Source: Conexivisphaera sp049976725 (GTDB taxonomy: Archaea > Thermoproteota > Nitrososphaeria > Conexivisphaerales > Conexivisphaeraceae). Taken from it: a stretch of 42,443 nucleotides of DNA. The DNA is taken from contig JBMFHR010000008.1 of assembly GCA_049976725.1 (NCBI GenBank), positions 1-42,443 of the forward strand, written 5' to 3'. The notes under the pieces were generated by a model. The model had not been told where the DNA came from and did not search any database. It was given only the letters and a program-made list of their open reading frames with translations. Shown here one piece after another: positions 7,247 to 15,937 of the stretch; within the stretch, counting starts at the first letter, position 1; each line of letters starts with the position of its first letter. The position numbers were made by a program, and so were the translations under genes.

Positions 7247-8272
7247 GATCGAGATGGGGCGGCGGAAGTAGAGTGAGCTGTACTGGCCGCCGATGCCGAT
7301 GTACGCGTTCGTGCCCCCGCCTATCCTGGGCGCGACGTCGAACACGACGAGGTCCAGCTCGGGCGTGACCATGGCCTGCAGGGTGAACGGGCCCACTACG
7401 CCCGGCGGCACGAGCTTCCTGGCCGCGTCGAGGAAACGGTAGCCGATGTCGAAGACCTTCTCCAGCAGGCTCTCCCTGATGGTCGCCGGCTCGTGCCCGA
7501 CCTCGACGTACCTGGCATCTATCCCCAGCTCCAGCTGGTCCCTGGCCGGCAGCCTGTAGAGGCCGTCCAGGTTGCTCTGGATCCTCCTGTCTATGCTGTG
7601 GAGCTCCAGCCTGCCCATGAGCGGGCTGTAGAAGAAGTTGAGGTTGAAGTGGGCCCCGACCACTAGCTCCTCTATGGACGCGGAGGCCAGGTCGTCCATC
7701 CTGATCAGGCCGCTGGCGGCGAGCCTCCTGGCCTTCTCCATTAGGTCAGAGGCGTCCCTGGCCACGAAGAAGCCCCTCTCGACGCGCCTGGCGGCCTCCG
7801 GCAGCTTCACGATCACGGGGCCGTCGACCTCGTCCGGCGACGAGTAGGTCCTGGGCCTCCTGATGCCGCCCTCGTCCAGCAGCCGGTAGTAGTTGGCCGG
7901 TCCCACCCTCTCCTCCCACCTGAGCAGGCGCCTGTTCCCGAAGATCCTGACCGGGAATCTCCCCTCGATGTTGTCGTATCCCACGTAGACGGCGAACGAC
8001 CTGTTGGGGACGAAGATGGAACCCTCGGAGTTCAGCTCGGACACAACGCCCTCGTCCACCATGCGCGCGTAGTCGTCCAGCACGATCAGCCTGTCCACGA
8101 CGGGGAACTCCCTGTAAGCCCTCTCCCTGCCCCTCTTGGCCACGGCGATTGTCCGCAGGCCCTCCCCCTTGGCGCCGTCCAGCACGTCCAGCGCGGAGTG
8201 GCTGGCCAGGACGGCGACGGACACGCTCACGCCGGCGCGTCGCGCGGCCGCGGGATTAAGCTTTGCCGGCAA
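7178..8272 (-). CDS. PurP-family ATP-grasp ligase, paralog 2
   Basis: A 364-residue PurP homolog with the family signatures SVAVLASHSALDVLDGAK, RIFGNRRLLRWEE, VVGPFTLQAMV and FDVAPRIGGGTNAY. In the internal ATP-grasp segment the loop is EAARRVERGFFVA, not the glycine-rich GAKGGRGYFFA of its neighbour, so nucleotide handling may differ. Many archaea carry a second PurP of unknown role; this may be one. The TTG start at 8272 overlaps the ACT-protein gene by 17 bp; a GTG at 8230 is the alternative. The gene is second in an operon running ACT protein, purP, purP, PRTase. Confidence 0.8.
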   Translation of the reverse strand: MPAKLNPAAARRAGVSVSVAVLASHSALDVLDGAKGEGLRTIAVAKRGRERAYREFPVVDRLIVLDDYARMVDEGVVSELNSEGSIFVPNRSFAVYVGYDNIEGRFPVRIFGNRRLLRWEERVGPANYYRLLDEGGIRRPRTYSSPDEVDGPVIVKLPEAARRVERGFFVARDASDLMEKARRLAASGLIRMDDLASASIEELVVGAHFNLNFFYSPLMGRLELHSIDRRIQSNLDGLYRLPARDQLELGIDARYVEVGHEPATIRESLLEKVFDIGYRFLDAARKLVPPGVVGPFTLQAMVTPELDLVVFDVAPRIGGGTNAYIGIGGQYSSLYFRRPISIGRRIAMEIREAAESGRLGEVTT

Positions 8273-8942
8273 CCAGAGACCTGCACTCGGATATCAGCTC
8301 CTGGAGGGCATCGAACGCCCTGCCGCCCTCCTCGACGCGCACTATCACTATCGTGTCCGTGTGGCAGCTGACCACCTCCTCGACGTTGACCTCCCTGGAG
8401 GCCAGGCGCTGCAGCAGCGCGGACACGACGCCGGGGGTGCCCGAGATCTCGGGGGGACTCACGACTGTCAGCGCGGCCAGGCCCGAGGACTCCGCCAGCA
8501 GGCTGCCGTGCGGCACGGCGCTCAGTATCTCGTCGCGGAGCCTCGACTCGTAGACCACCGTGTAGGAGGATATCCCCTGGAGGACCTGCAGGAACAGCCT
8601 CCTGTGCCTTGAGGCCAGCTCGCTCACGGCATCAGCTGCCTGGGGGGAGCGCCTCACGACTATCTTCTCCAGGCCGGTCTTCAGGTCCAGCCTGCTGGCC
8701 GCCAGCACGCGCGCTACGGGGTCCCCCATCCCCGGGTGAGTCAGGGACCGCTTGGTCCTCTTCAGGGCCGCCAGGACCGAGTCCTCGCTCACATGCGCCC
8801 CCAGGAGCGACTCGATCCGGGGGCGCAGCGCCCTGGCGACCGCCGATACGTTCGCGATGCCCTCCCTGACCGAGCGCTCGAGGCACGGATCCATCTGCAG
8901 GAGCTTCCTGGCGTAGGAGGCAACTGTCCGTTTTTGGTACAT
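8256..8942 (-). CDS. ACT-domain regulator with N-terminal helical domain (COG1707-like)
   Basis: The 228-residue protein starts with a basic helical region that may bind DNA (YARKLLQMDPCLERSVREG, VSAVARALRP) and ends with one or two ACT-like ligand-binding units (LAALTVVSPPEISGTPGVVSALLQRL, then VNVEEVVSCHTDTIVIVRVEEGGRAFDALQEL). ACT domains usually sense amino acids or nucleotides. It heads the purP-PRTase operon and is divergent from carAB, so it is a natural candidate regulator of both; that link is inferred. The ATG at 8942 was chosen because the domain begins there and a TATA element and palindrome lie just upstream; the open frame itself extends far into carA. Confidence 0.75.
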   Translation of the reverse strand: MYQKRTVASYARKLLQMDPCLERSVREGIANVSAVARALRPRIESLLGAHVSEDSVLAALKRTKRSLTHPGMGDPVARVLAASRLDLKTGLEKIVVRRSPQAADAVSELASRHRRLFLQVLQGISSYTVVYESRLRDEILSAVPHGSLLAESSGLAALTVVSPPEISGTPGVVSALLQRLASREVNVEEVVSCHTDTIVIVRVEEGGRAFDALQELISECRSLVAGKA

Positions 8943-8956
8943 TGGTTTCCTCTTTC

Positions 8957-8970
8957 GGCCAAAGATGGCC
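8957..8970. promoter_or_regulatory. Palindromic operator candidate between the ACT gene and carA
   Basis: GGCCAAAGATGGCC has 5-bp arms around a 4-bp centre. It lies between the shared TATA element and the ACT gene start, where it would overlap that gene's transcription start, and just upstream of the carA TATA box. Confidence 0.45.
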
Positions 8971-8974
8971 AAAA

Positions 8975-8985
8975 TGTATATAAAG
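8975..8985. promoter_or_regulatory. Shared TATA element, carA and ACT gene
   Basis: TGTATATAAAG is nearly symmetric. It lies 36-46 bp upstream of the carA ATG and 33-43 bp upstream of the ACT gene ATG, with an A-rich BRE-like stretch on the carA side. It is the only good TATA in the 78-bp gap. Confidence 0.6.
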
Positions 8986-9020
8986 ATTTCGAGGGTGACT
9001 GGTCCAGTTTGACCCGGCAG

Positions 9021-10133
9021 ATGAAGGAAGCCCTGGCCCTGGAGGAGGGGCCGGCGGCGGCCCTGGCGCTGGCCGACGGCACCGTGATCTGGGGCAGGGG
9101 GTTCGGGGCGGTCGGGACCAGGGTCGGCGAGGTCGTGTTCACGACTGCGATGAACGGCTACACGGAGTCGCTCACCGACCCGTCGTACAGGGGCCAGATA
9201 CTGGTGATCACCCACCCCCTGGTGGGCAACTACGGGGTGCCGCCGGACTTCGAGTCCAAGAGGATACAGGTGGAGGGGCTCGTGATAGCCAGGCTGACGG
9301 AGCCCAGCCACCCCCGGTCCGAGCGCTCGCTCCACGAGTGGCTGAGGGACGAGGGCGTGCCCGGGATCGAGGGCGTGGACACGAGGGCCCTTGTGAAGAG
9401 GATAAGGGGATCGGGCGTCATGCCGGGGGCGATATCGGTCGCGGAGGACCCACGGGAGCTGGACGAGGGGGAGCTCCTCAGGGTGGCGAGGAGCTTCGAC
9501 TACGAGACGAGGGAGCTGGTGGGGCCGGCCCTGGGCCCGGCGACGTTCGGCGTGGGCGGGCACCACGTGGTCGTGGTGGACTTCGGTATAAAGGGAGGCA
9601 TCGTGAGGGAGCTGGTGGCCAGGGGGCTGAGGGTCACCGTGATCCCGTGGAGCTGGGGGCTCGGCGGCATAATGTCGCTGGGGCCCGACGGGATCGTGGT
9701 AGGCAACGGCCCCGGGAACCCCGCGGCGATGGACGCCAGCATAGACCTGGTGCGCGGGATCCTCATGACGGGGGTGCCGACGCTCGGCATATGCCTCGGG
9801 CACCAGCTCGCGGCCCTGGCGCTCGGGGCGAGGGTGAACAAGATGAAGTTCGGGCACAGGGGCATAAACAAGCCCGTGAGGGACCTCTCGAACGGGCGCC
9901 TCTCGGTGACGACCCACAACCACGGGTACGCTGTCGACCCGAGCTCGCTCGATGGCACGGGCCTGAGGCCGAGGTTCGTGGACGTGGACGACGGGACCGT
10001 CGAGGGCATGGTCCACGAGCGCCTCCCGCTGATAACGACGCAGTTCCACCCCGAGGGATCCCCGGGACCCAGGGACGCCTCCTACGTGTTCGACGAGTTC
10101 AGGGCGATGGTGGTTGAGGGAAGCGGTAAGTAA
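9021..10133 (+). CDS. carA: Carbamoyl-phosphate synthase small subunit
   Basis: CarA releases ammonia from glutamine for CarB. The 370-residue protein has the N-terminal small-subunit domain (VVFTTAMNGYTESLTDPSY, LVGNYGVP, GIEGVDTRALVKRIR) and a C-terminal class I glutaminase with nucleophile Cys in GICLGHQLAALALGA, MKFGHRGINKPV, VTTHNHGYAV and catalytic His-Glu in TQFHPEGSPGP. All catalytic residues are present and the length is typical. The ATG at 9021 was preferred; an upstream TTG at 9009 is possible. The 3' end overlaps carB by 20 bp, so the two are co-translated. Carbamoyl phosphate feeds pyrimidine (pyrB at 30170) and arginine synthesis. Confidence 0.96.
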   Translation: MKEALALEEGPAAALALADGTVIWGRGFGAVGTRVGEVVFTTAMNGYTESLTDPSYRGQILVITHPLVGNYGVPPDFESKRIQVEGLVIARLTEPSHPRSERSLHEWLRDEGVPGIEGVDTRALVKRIRGSGVMPGAISVAEDPRELDEGELLRVARSFDYETRELVGPALGPATFGVGGHHVVVVDFGIKGGIVRELVARGLRVTVIPWSWGLGGIMSLGPDGIVVGNGPGNPAAMDASIDLVRGILMTGVPTLGICLGHQLAALALGARVNKMKFGHRGINKPVRDLSNGRLSVTTHNHGYAVDPSSLDGTGLRPRFVDVDDGTVEGMVHERLPLITTQFHPEGSPGPRDASYVFDEFRAMVVEGSGK

Positions 10134-13100
10134 GGCGCTGGTCCTGGGCTCCGGCGGGATCAAGATAGCGGAGGCCGCGGAGTTCGACTACAGCGGGAGC
10201 CAGGCGCTGAAGGCGCTCTCGGAGGAGGGCATAAGGACGGTCCTGATCAACCCGAACATAGCCACGATACAGACGTCGCACCGGATGGCCGACCGCGTGT
10301 ACTTCGTGCCCCTCACGCCGTGGTTCGCCGAGAGGGTCATCGAGCGCGAGAGGCCGGACGCGGTGCTGCTGGGGTTCGGCGGCCAGAGCGCCCTGTCGCT
10401 CGGCGTGCAGCTGCACCGCTCGGGGGTGCTGGCGAAGTACGGGGTGAAGGTTCTGGGAACGCAGGTGGACGGGATAGCCAGCGCCCTCGACAGGGCGGCC
10501 TTCAGGGACCTGATGTACAGGAGGGGGTACCCGGTGCCGCCGTCGGTCCCGGCCAGCAGCATAGAGGAGGCGGTCGGGGCGGCGGACGACGTGGGCTATC
10601 CCGTGATAGTCAGGGTCAGCTTCAACCTGGGAGGCAGGGGGAGCTTCGTCGCCAGGAGCAGGAAGGAGCTCTCGGAGGGGCTCAGCAGGGCGTTCTCGCA
10701 CTCGCCGGTCAAGGGCGTCCTGGTCGAGAGGTACCTGGAGAAGTGGAAGGAGATAGAGTTCGAGGTGGTCCGCGATCGCGCCGGGAACTCCGTGGCGGTC
10801 GCCTGCATAGAGAATCTGGAGCCCATGGGCGTCCACACGGGGGACTCCACCGTGATAGCGCCCTGCCAGACCCTCACCGACCGCGAGTACCAGGAGCTCA
10901 GGAGGACTTCCATGGGCGTGGCGGCCTCCATAGGGCTCCTGGGCGAGTGCAACGTGCAGCTGGCGCTCAGGCCCCAGGGCGACGCATACTACGTCATCGA
11001 GACCAACCCCAGGATGTCGAGGAGCTCGGCCCTGGCGAGCAAGGCGACGGGCTACCCTCTGGCATACGTGGCGGCCAAGCTGGCGCTCGGGTACACGCTG
11101 GACGAGGTCCTGAACAAGGTCACGGGCGACACGAGCGCGTTCTTCGAGCCCAGCCTGGACTACCTGGTCATCAAGGCGCCGAGGTGGGACCTCCAGAAGT
11201 TCTGGCCCGTGGACGACCGGCTGGGATCCGAGATGATGAGCGTGGGCGAGGTCATGTCGATGGGCAGGGGGCTCGAGGAGGTGCTGCAGAAGGCGTTCAG
11301 GATGCTCGACATAGGGGTCGACGGCCTCGTGGGCCCCGAGACGTACGCGGAGGGGAGCGCCGAGGAGGTCCTCAGGCGCCTGGAGAGCTTCAGGCCCTAC
11401 TGGCTGCTCGACGCCGCCAGGGCGATGGCGCTCGGGGTGCCGCCCGAGCTAATATCGGAGATGACGGGCGTGGCCCCGCTCTTCATGAGGGCGGTCCACA
11501 ACGTGGTTAGGTTGGGGAGGGAGCTCATGGGGCTGAGCCGCGCGGACGAGCGCACCAGGAGGAGGCTGCTGGCGGCCGCGGCCCGCATGGGCTTCACGCC
11601 CGGCCAGGTCTCGAGGCTGTCGGGGCTGAGCCCCGACGAGGTCGAGGAGATCATGGAGGATGTGGGCGCGCCAGTCGTCAAGGACGTCGACACCCTCGCG
11701 GGCGAGAGGCCGGCCAGGACCGGGTACCTCTACCTCACGTGGAACGGGAACGAGGACGATGTCGGCAAGGTCGAGGGGCGCGGCCTGATAGCCCTCGGCG
11801 CCGGCGGCTTCCGCATCGGCGTGTCCGTGGAGTTCGACTGGGCGCTCGTCGAGATCACGAGGGCGCTCGAGGACCTGGGGTTCCACGTGGGTGTGGTGAA
11901 CTACAACCCCGAGACCGTCTCCACGGACTGGGACTTCATGGAGCGCGTCTACAACGCGGAGCTCGAGCCTCACAGCATCCTCTGGGTCGCCAGGAAGCAT
12001 GGGACCAACGACGTGATAGTCTTCGCTGGGGGGCAGCTGGGCAACAACGCGGCGGAGGCGCTGGAGGCCATGGGGCTCCGCCTGCTGGGCACCCCGGCCG
12101 GCTCGATAGCGAGGGCCGAGGACAGGTCCAAGTTCGGGGAGCTCGTGGAGAGGCTGGGGCTCCTGCAGCCGAGCTGGACCTGGGCCAGGTCTGTCGAGGA
12201 CGCGCTGGACTTCGCTGAGTCGAACGGGTACCCGGTCATCGTGCGGCCCAGCTACGTCCTGAGCGGATCCTCGATGTTCCTGGCCAGGAACAGGGAGGAG
12301 CTGAGGGAGCTGATGCGCAGGATCCTGGAGAGGTCGACGAAGCCGGTGGTCGTCAGCCGCTTCCTGGAGGGCGCGATAGAGGCCGAGGCCGACTGCGCGT
12401 CCGACGGGCGCGAGGTCCTGATGCTGCCCATGGAGCACGTGGAGGGCGCGGGCGTGCACAGCGGCGACGCCACGATGTCGATCCCCACGAGGAGGCTGAC
12501 CGATGGGGAGCTCAGGGAAATGGCCGAGGCGGCGCAGCTCCTGGCCAGGGAGCTGAGGATAGTGGGGCCGTTCAACCTGCAGTACCTCGTGAAGGACGGA
12601 AGGGTCTACGTCCTCGAGCTCAACCTGAGGAGCAGCCGCTCCATGCCGTTCGCCAGCAAGTCCTACGGAGTCAACCTGATGGAGGTCTCCGCGGCGGTGC
12701 TGGCGGGCAGGGGAATCGAGGTCAGGTGGCCTGACGCGGAGCTGCAGCCCGGGGTCCACGTGCCGGACGTCGGCTTCTGGAGCGTTAAGAGCCCGCAGTT
12801 CTCCTGGGCGCAGATACGGGGCGCTTACCCATTCCTTGGACCCGAGATGAGGAGCACGGGGGAGGTGGCGTCGATGGGCACGACCTTCAGGGAGGCCCTC
12901 CTGAAGAGCTGGATGGCCGCGACCCCGAACCGCGTGCCGGAGCCCGACAAGACCGCGCTCATCTACGGCCGCGGGCTCGAGAGGGCCCAGCGCTCGATGG
13001 CGAGGGCGGGTTACGGGTGCGCGTCCCTGCGCGGCAGCGGGGTGAGGGGGTGCGCCGAGGTCGAGATCGATGACGCCGTCAGGATGGTGAAGGAGGGCGA

Positions 13101-13341
13101 GGTGGGGATCCTGATGACGGACGGCTACGCGCCTGAGGTCGACTACCGCGTCAGGAGGGCCGCCGTCGACCACAACGTGCCGGTGGTGCTCAACCGCGAT
13201 CTGGCGGCCGAGCTGGCGGCAGCCATCGAGGACTACATGAACGGCAGGCTGGAGCTCTCCGTCATGGAGCTGCGCGAGTACTGGGAGGCCGGGAGGGGCA
13301 GGCTCAGCAGGCCTCGATGGTGGACGGGGGCTTCGACGTGA
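10114..13341 (+). CDS. carB: Carbamoyl-phosphate synthase large subunit
   Basis: The 1075-residue CarB makes carbamoyl phosphate from bicarbonate, ammonia and two ATP. Both ATP-grasp halves are visible: the first from LVLGSGGIKIAEAAEFDYSG with VIRVSFNLGGRGSF and VIETNPRMSRSSALASKATG, the second from IALGAGGFRIGVSVEFDW with VIVRPSYVLSGSSM and YVLELNLRSSRSMPFASK. A short helical oligomerisation region separates them, and an MGS-like allosteric domain occupies roughly the last 130 residues (GILMTDGYAPEVDYRVRRAAVDHNVPVVL). The start is a TTG inside the end of carA. The 3' end overlaps convergent guaA by 38 bp. Confidence 0.96.
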   Translation: MREAVSKALVLGSGGIKIAEAAEFDYSGSQALKALSEEGIRTVLINPNIATIQTSHRMADRVYFVPLTPWFAERVIERERPDAVLLGFGGQSALSLGVQLHRSGVLAKYGVKVLGTQVDGIASALDRAAFRDLMYRRGYPVPPSVPASSIEEAVGAADDVGYPVIVRVSFNLGGRGSFVARSRKELSEGLSRAFSHSPVKGVLVERYLEKWKEIEFEVVRDRAGNSVAVACIENLEPMGVHTGDSTVIAPCQTLTDREYQELRRTSMGVAASIGLLGECNVQLALRPQGDAYYVIETNPRMSRSSALASKATGYPLAYVAAKLALGYTLDEVLNKVTGDTSAFFEPSLDYLVIKAPRWDLQKFWPVDDRLGSEMMSVGEVMSMGRGLEEVLQKAFRMLDIGVDGLVGPETYAEGSAEEVLRRLESFRPYWLLDAARAMALGVPPELISEMTGVAPLFMRAVHNVVRLGRELMGLSRADERTRRRLLAAAARMGFTPGQVSRLSGLSPDEVEEIMEDVGAPVVKDVDTLAGERPARTGYLYLTWNGNEDDVGKVEGRGLIALGAGGFRIGVSVEFDWALVEITRALEDLGFHVGVVNYNPETVSTDWDFMERVYNAELEPHSILWVARKHGTNDVIVFAGGQLGNNAAEALEAMGLRLLGTPAGSIARAEDRSKFGELVERLGLLQPSWTWARSVEDALDFAESNGYPVIVRPSYVLSGSSMFLARNREELRELMRRILERSTKPVVVSRFLEGAIEAEADCASDGREVLMLPMEHVEGAGVHSGDATMSIPTRRLTDGELREMAEAAQLLARELRIVGPFNLQYLVKDGRVYVLELNLRSSRSMPFASKSYGVNLMEVSAAVLAGRGIEVRWPDAELQPGVHVPDVGFWSVKSPQFSWAQIRGAYPFLGPEMRSTGEVASMGTTFREALLKSWMAATPNRVPEPDKTALIYGRGLERAQRSMARAGYGCASLRGSGVRGCAEVEIDDAVRMVKEGEVGILMTDGYAPEVDYRVRRAAVDHNVPVVLNRDLAAELAAAIEDYMNGRLELSVMELREYWEAGRGRLSRPRWWTGAST

Positions 13342-14830
13342 CCGCGTAGGCAACCATGACGACGCCCGGAATCTCCTCGGTTATCCTCTTCGAGATGCTG
13401 GCCATCAGGTCGTGCGGCGCCCTGAACCAGTCGGCGGTCATACCGTCCTCGCTGGTGACGGCGCGCACTATCACCACGCGCCCGAGCTCCCTCCTGTCGC
13501 CCTTGACCCCGACCCAGCGGCCCTCCGTGAGCACGGCGAACGCCTGCCAGACCTCGCCGTAGAGGCCCGCGCGGGCGAACTCCTCCTCGACGATGGCGTT
13601 CGCCCTCCTGGCGATCGAGAGCTTCTCCTCGGTGACCTCGCCCTCGATCCTGACGGCCAGCCCGGGACCCGGGAACGGGTGCCTCCCCACTATCGACTCT
13701 GGGAGGCCCAGCTCCCTCGCCACCTGCCTGACCTCGTCCTTGTAAAGGTCCCTGAGCGGCTCGACGACCCTGAGCCCGAACTCCTCCGGGAGGCCGGCCA
13801 CGTTGTGGTGGCTCTTTATCCTGTCCGATCCCCTGCCTGAAGCGCCGCTCTCTATCCTGTCAGGATATATTGTTCCCTGAATCAGGAACCTGACGCCCGG
13901 TATGGACGACGCCACCTCCTCGAAGACCTCGGCGAACGTGCGCCCTATTATCAGGCGCTTCTCCTCGGGATCTGTGACGCCCCTCAGCGCCGCGAGGAAG
14001 CGCGCCGACGCGTCGATGAAGTGAAGGTTCCGGATGCCCATGGACCTCAGCGCGCGGAGCACCTCCTCGACCTCGCCCTCCCTGAGCAGTCCGTGGTCGA
14101 CGAACACCACGTGCAGCCTGTCGCCTATGGCCCTGTGCGCTATGGCGGCGGCCGTCATCGAGTCGACGCCGCCGCTGACGGCGCAGAGCGCCAGGCCGTC
14201 GGGACCCACAGTCCCGCGCACTTCCTCGATCATCGAGGGTATCATGGAAGTCGGGTTCCAGTCCCTCCTGAGGCCGGCGACGCCGAACAGGAAGTTGCGC
14301 AGGATCTCGCGGCCGTGCTCCGTTTGGACGACCTCGGGATGGAACTGGACGGAGTAAACGCCGCCGCCCCTGTCGGGGTCCTCCATCGCGGCTATCAGGC
14401 CGGACTCCGAGACCGCCGTCACCGAGAAGCCGGGGGGCGGCGACTCGACGACGTCCCCGTGGCTCATCCAGGCCGAGAATTCACGGGGCAGGCCATCGAG
14501 TATCCTCGAGGAGCCGACCACGCGTATCCTGGTCCTGCCGTACTCGGCCCTGGGCGACCTCCTGACGCTCCCTCCCATCTGGTGCGCTATCAGCTGGTGC
14601 CCGTAGCAGATCCCCAGGATGGGGAGGCCCGACTCCAGCACGCCGGGGTCAGCGCGCGGTGCCCCCTCCTCCGAGACGCTCCTGGGGCCGCCGGACAGCA
14701 CCAGCGCGCCGGGCCTCCGGGACAGCACCTCGCTGGCCGGGGCGTCCCCGGGCACTATGTCCGAGCGCACCCCCAGCTCCCTTATCCGCCGCGCTATCAG
14801 GTGCGTGTACTGGCCGCCGAAGTCGAGCAC
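13304..14830 (-). CDS. guaA: GMP synthase (glutamine-hydrolysing), single chain
   Basis: GuaA converts XMP to GMP using glutamine and ATP. The glutaminase domain has GICYGHQLIAHQMGG and the catalytic His-Glu in VQFHPEVVQT; the ATP-pyrophosphatase domain has the P-loop AVSGGVDSMTAAAIAHRA and FVDHGLLREGE; the C-terminal dimerisation domain ends with the guaA-type tail. Many archaea split this enzyme into two proteins; here both parts are on one 508-residue chain. The first strand is short from the GTG at 14830 and no other ordinary start lies before the stop of the upstream gene, so translation is probably coupled to it. Confidence 0.95.
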   Translation of the reverse strand: MLDFGGQYTHLIARRIRELGVRSDIVPGDAPASEVLSRRPGALVLSGGPRSVSEEGAPRADPGVLESGLPILGICYGHQLIAHQMGGSVRRSPRAEYGRTRIRVVGSSRILDGLPREFSAWMSHGDVVESPPPGFSVTAVSESGLIAAMEDPDRGGGVYSVQFHPEVVQTEHGREILRNFLFGVAGLRRDWNPTSMIPSMIEEVRGTVGPDGLALCAVSGGVDSMTAAAIAHRAIGDRLHVVFVDHGLLREGEVEEVLRALRSMGIRNLHFIDASARFLAALRGVTDPEEKRLIIGRTFAEVFEEVASSIPGVRFLIQGTIYPDRIESGASGRGSDRIKSHHNVAGLPEEFGLRVVEPLRDLYKDEVRQVARELGLPESIVGRHPFPGPGLAVRIEGEVTEEKLSIARRANAIVEEEFARAGLYGEVWQAFAVLTEGRWVGVKGDRRELGRVVIVRAVTSEDGMTADWFRAPHDLMASISKRITEEIPGVVMVAYAVTSKPPSTIEAC

Positions 14831-14848
14831 GAGGACCCCCAGCTCGGG

Positions 14849-15565
14849 TCACCTGTCGAGCGTCAGGAACGAGGCGACGGGCACCCTGAGGTCCTCCCTG
14901 AGCCTCTCGAGCGCGTAGCGGAAGCCGACTATCGAGAAGACGCCCGCGACGTTCGATCTGGTGACGTCGCAGAGGAGGGACATCGCCTTCACGGTGGCGC
15001 CGGTCCTGATCACGTCGTCCACGAGCAGCGCGTAGTCACCCCTCCGGACCGCCTTCCTGGGCAGGTATATATAGCGATAGGCCCCGGACTCGAAGACCTG
15101 GCGCGCCTCCACGAAGTCCCTTATACCCAGCTTCTTGCTCTTCCTGACGACGGCCATGCGCGTCCCCAGGGCCTCGGCGAACTGGTAGGCCACGGGGATC
15201 CCGTCGGACTCCATCGTCATGACGTAGTCGACCTTCAGCCCGGAGAACCACTCGCGCTGCGACTCCACGACGTAGCGCAGGAGGGATGGGTCGTGGGTCA
15301 CCTCGGTCACGTCGACCCCGCCCACGTCGTCCCTCCTTATCCTGGACTCTACGTCCCTGGAGAGCTCGGCGCGGAAGACCGCCATTATGCGCTTGGCTAC
15401 CTCCAGGCTCGGGACGACCAGCCCGTTGACGTAGCGGCTCAGGACTGTGGGCGGCAGGCCGAGCATGGGGGACAGCTCGCTGTAGCGCATGCGGCCCTTC
15501 AGGATCCTGAGGGCCTCCACGGATCCCATCCTCAGCTTGAGCTCCTCGGCCCTCCTCAGGACCAC
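14849..15565 (-). CDS. HTH-phosphoribosyltransferase regulator, GfcR-like
   Basis: The 238-residue protein joins an N-terminal helix-turn-helix (MRYSELSPMLGLPPTVLSRYVNGLVVPS, residues about 26-53) to a PRTase domain with an intact PRPP motif, YALLVDDVIRTGATVKAM. This is the layout of archaeal GfcR-type regulators, annotated as PyrE-like. GfcR in haloarchaea is a sugar-metabolism regulator; here direct linkage to guaA 18 bp downstream suggests purine control through PRPP or nucleotide sensing, which is inference. The GTG start follows two A/T-rich TATA candidates, 15577-15590 and 15613-15620. Confidence 0.85.
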   Translation of the reverse strand: MVLRRAEELKLRMGSVEALRILKGRMRYSELSPMLGLPPTVLSRYVNGLVVPSLEVAKRIMAVFRAELSRDVESRIRRDDVGGVDVTEVTHDPSLLRYVVESQREWFSGLKVDYVMTMESDGIPVAYQFAEALGTRMAVVRKSKKLGIRDFVEARQVFESGAYRYIYLPRKAVRRGDYALLVDDVIRTGATVKAMSLLCDVTRSNVAGVFSIVGFRYALERLREDLRVPVASFLTLDR

Positions 15566-15612
15566 GCGCGATCGATGTTACATCTTTTAATTAAATATTA
15601 TGCGCTATGTGG

Positions 15613-15620
15613 TTTTAAAC
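15613..15620 (-). promoter_or_regulatory. TATA candidate for the GfcR-like gene
   Basis: A TTTAAAAC-type element sits about 50 bp before the GTG; a second A/T block at 15577-15590 is closer, but at about 20 bp it would place initiation inside the gene. Confidence 0.35.
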
Positions 15621-15649
15621 TTTGCATGAATAGGTAAACTAACGCCGCG

Positions 15650-15937
15650 TCAGAGCTCGAGGCCGAGGTCCCTGAGGAAGCGCTCCATCCTCCTGAGCTC
15701 CTCCAGGAACCTCAGGCCCTCCGCCGTCAGCTCCACGTACCTGGCGTCGCCGTCCCTGAACTCCGCCAGGAGTCCCCTGCTCTCGAGCTCCTCCTGGTAC
15801 CTCAGGAACCTGTCGTAGGGGATCCCCGACTCGCTGAGGACCTTCGTGAACCTGGCCCTGCCCCCCTCACGGTACACCGCCTCCAGTACGTCCAGGTACA
15901 TCCTGAGCTTGCTCCTGCCGGGTTTCCTCCTAGACAA
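15650..15937 (-). CDS. Small winged-helix protein (archaeal HTH_45-like)
   Basis: A 95-residue winged helix: LRMYLDVLEAVYREGGRARFT (helix 1), VLSESGIPYDRFLRYQEELESRGLL (helices 2-3) and ARYVELTAEGLRFLEELRRM (wing and final helix). It has the typical size and shape of archaeal regulators such as PF14947. It overlaps the end of the upstream membrane-protein gene by 8 bp, so the pair is co-expressed and the regulator may act on the membrane protein or its own operon. Confidence 0.8.
   Translation of the reverse strand: MSRRKPGRSKLRMYLDVLEAVYREGGRARFTKVLSESGIPYDRFLRYQEELESRGLLAEFRDGDARYVELTAEGLRFLEELRRMERFLRDLGLEL

Noticed and set aside
8736..9020. Upstream part of the carA open frame as an N-terminal extension
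   Set aside because: It is antisense to the ACT-domain gene and crosses the TATA element; CarA proteins start near 9021.
13304..13341. 38-bp convergent overlap of carB and guaA
   Set aside because: Short tail overlaps are frequent in this compact genome, and both C-termini look normal.
11449..13353. Long minus-strand open frame opposite carB
   Set aside because: It mirrors a conserved carB frame, is rich in Arg, Pro, His and Gly, and shows no family motifs; it is a shadow of GC-rich coding DNA.
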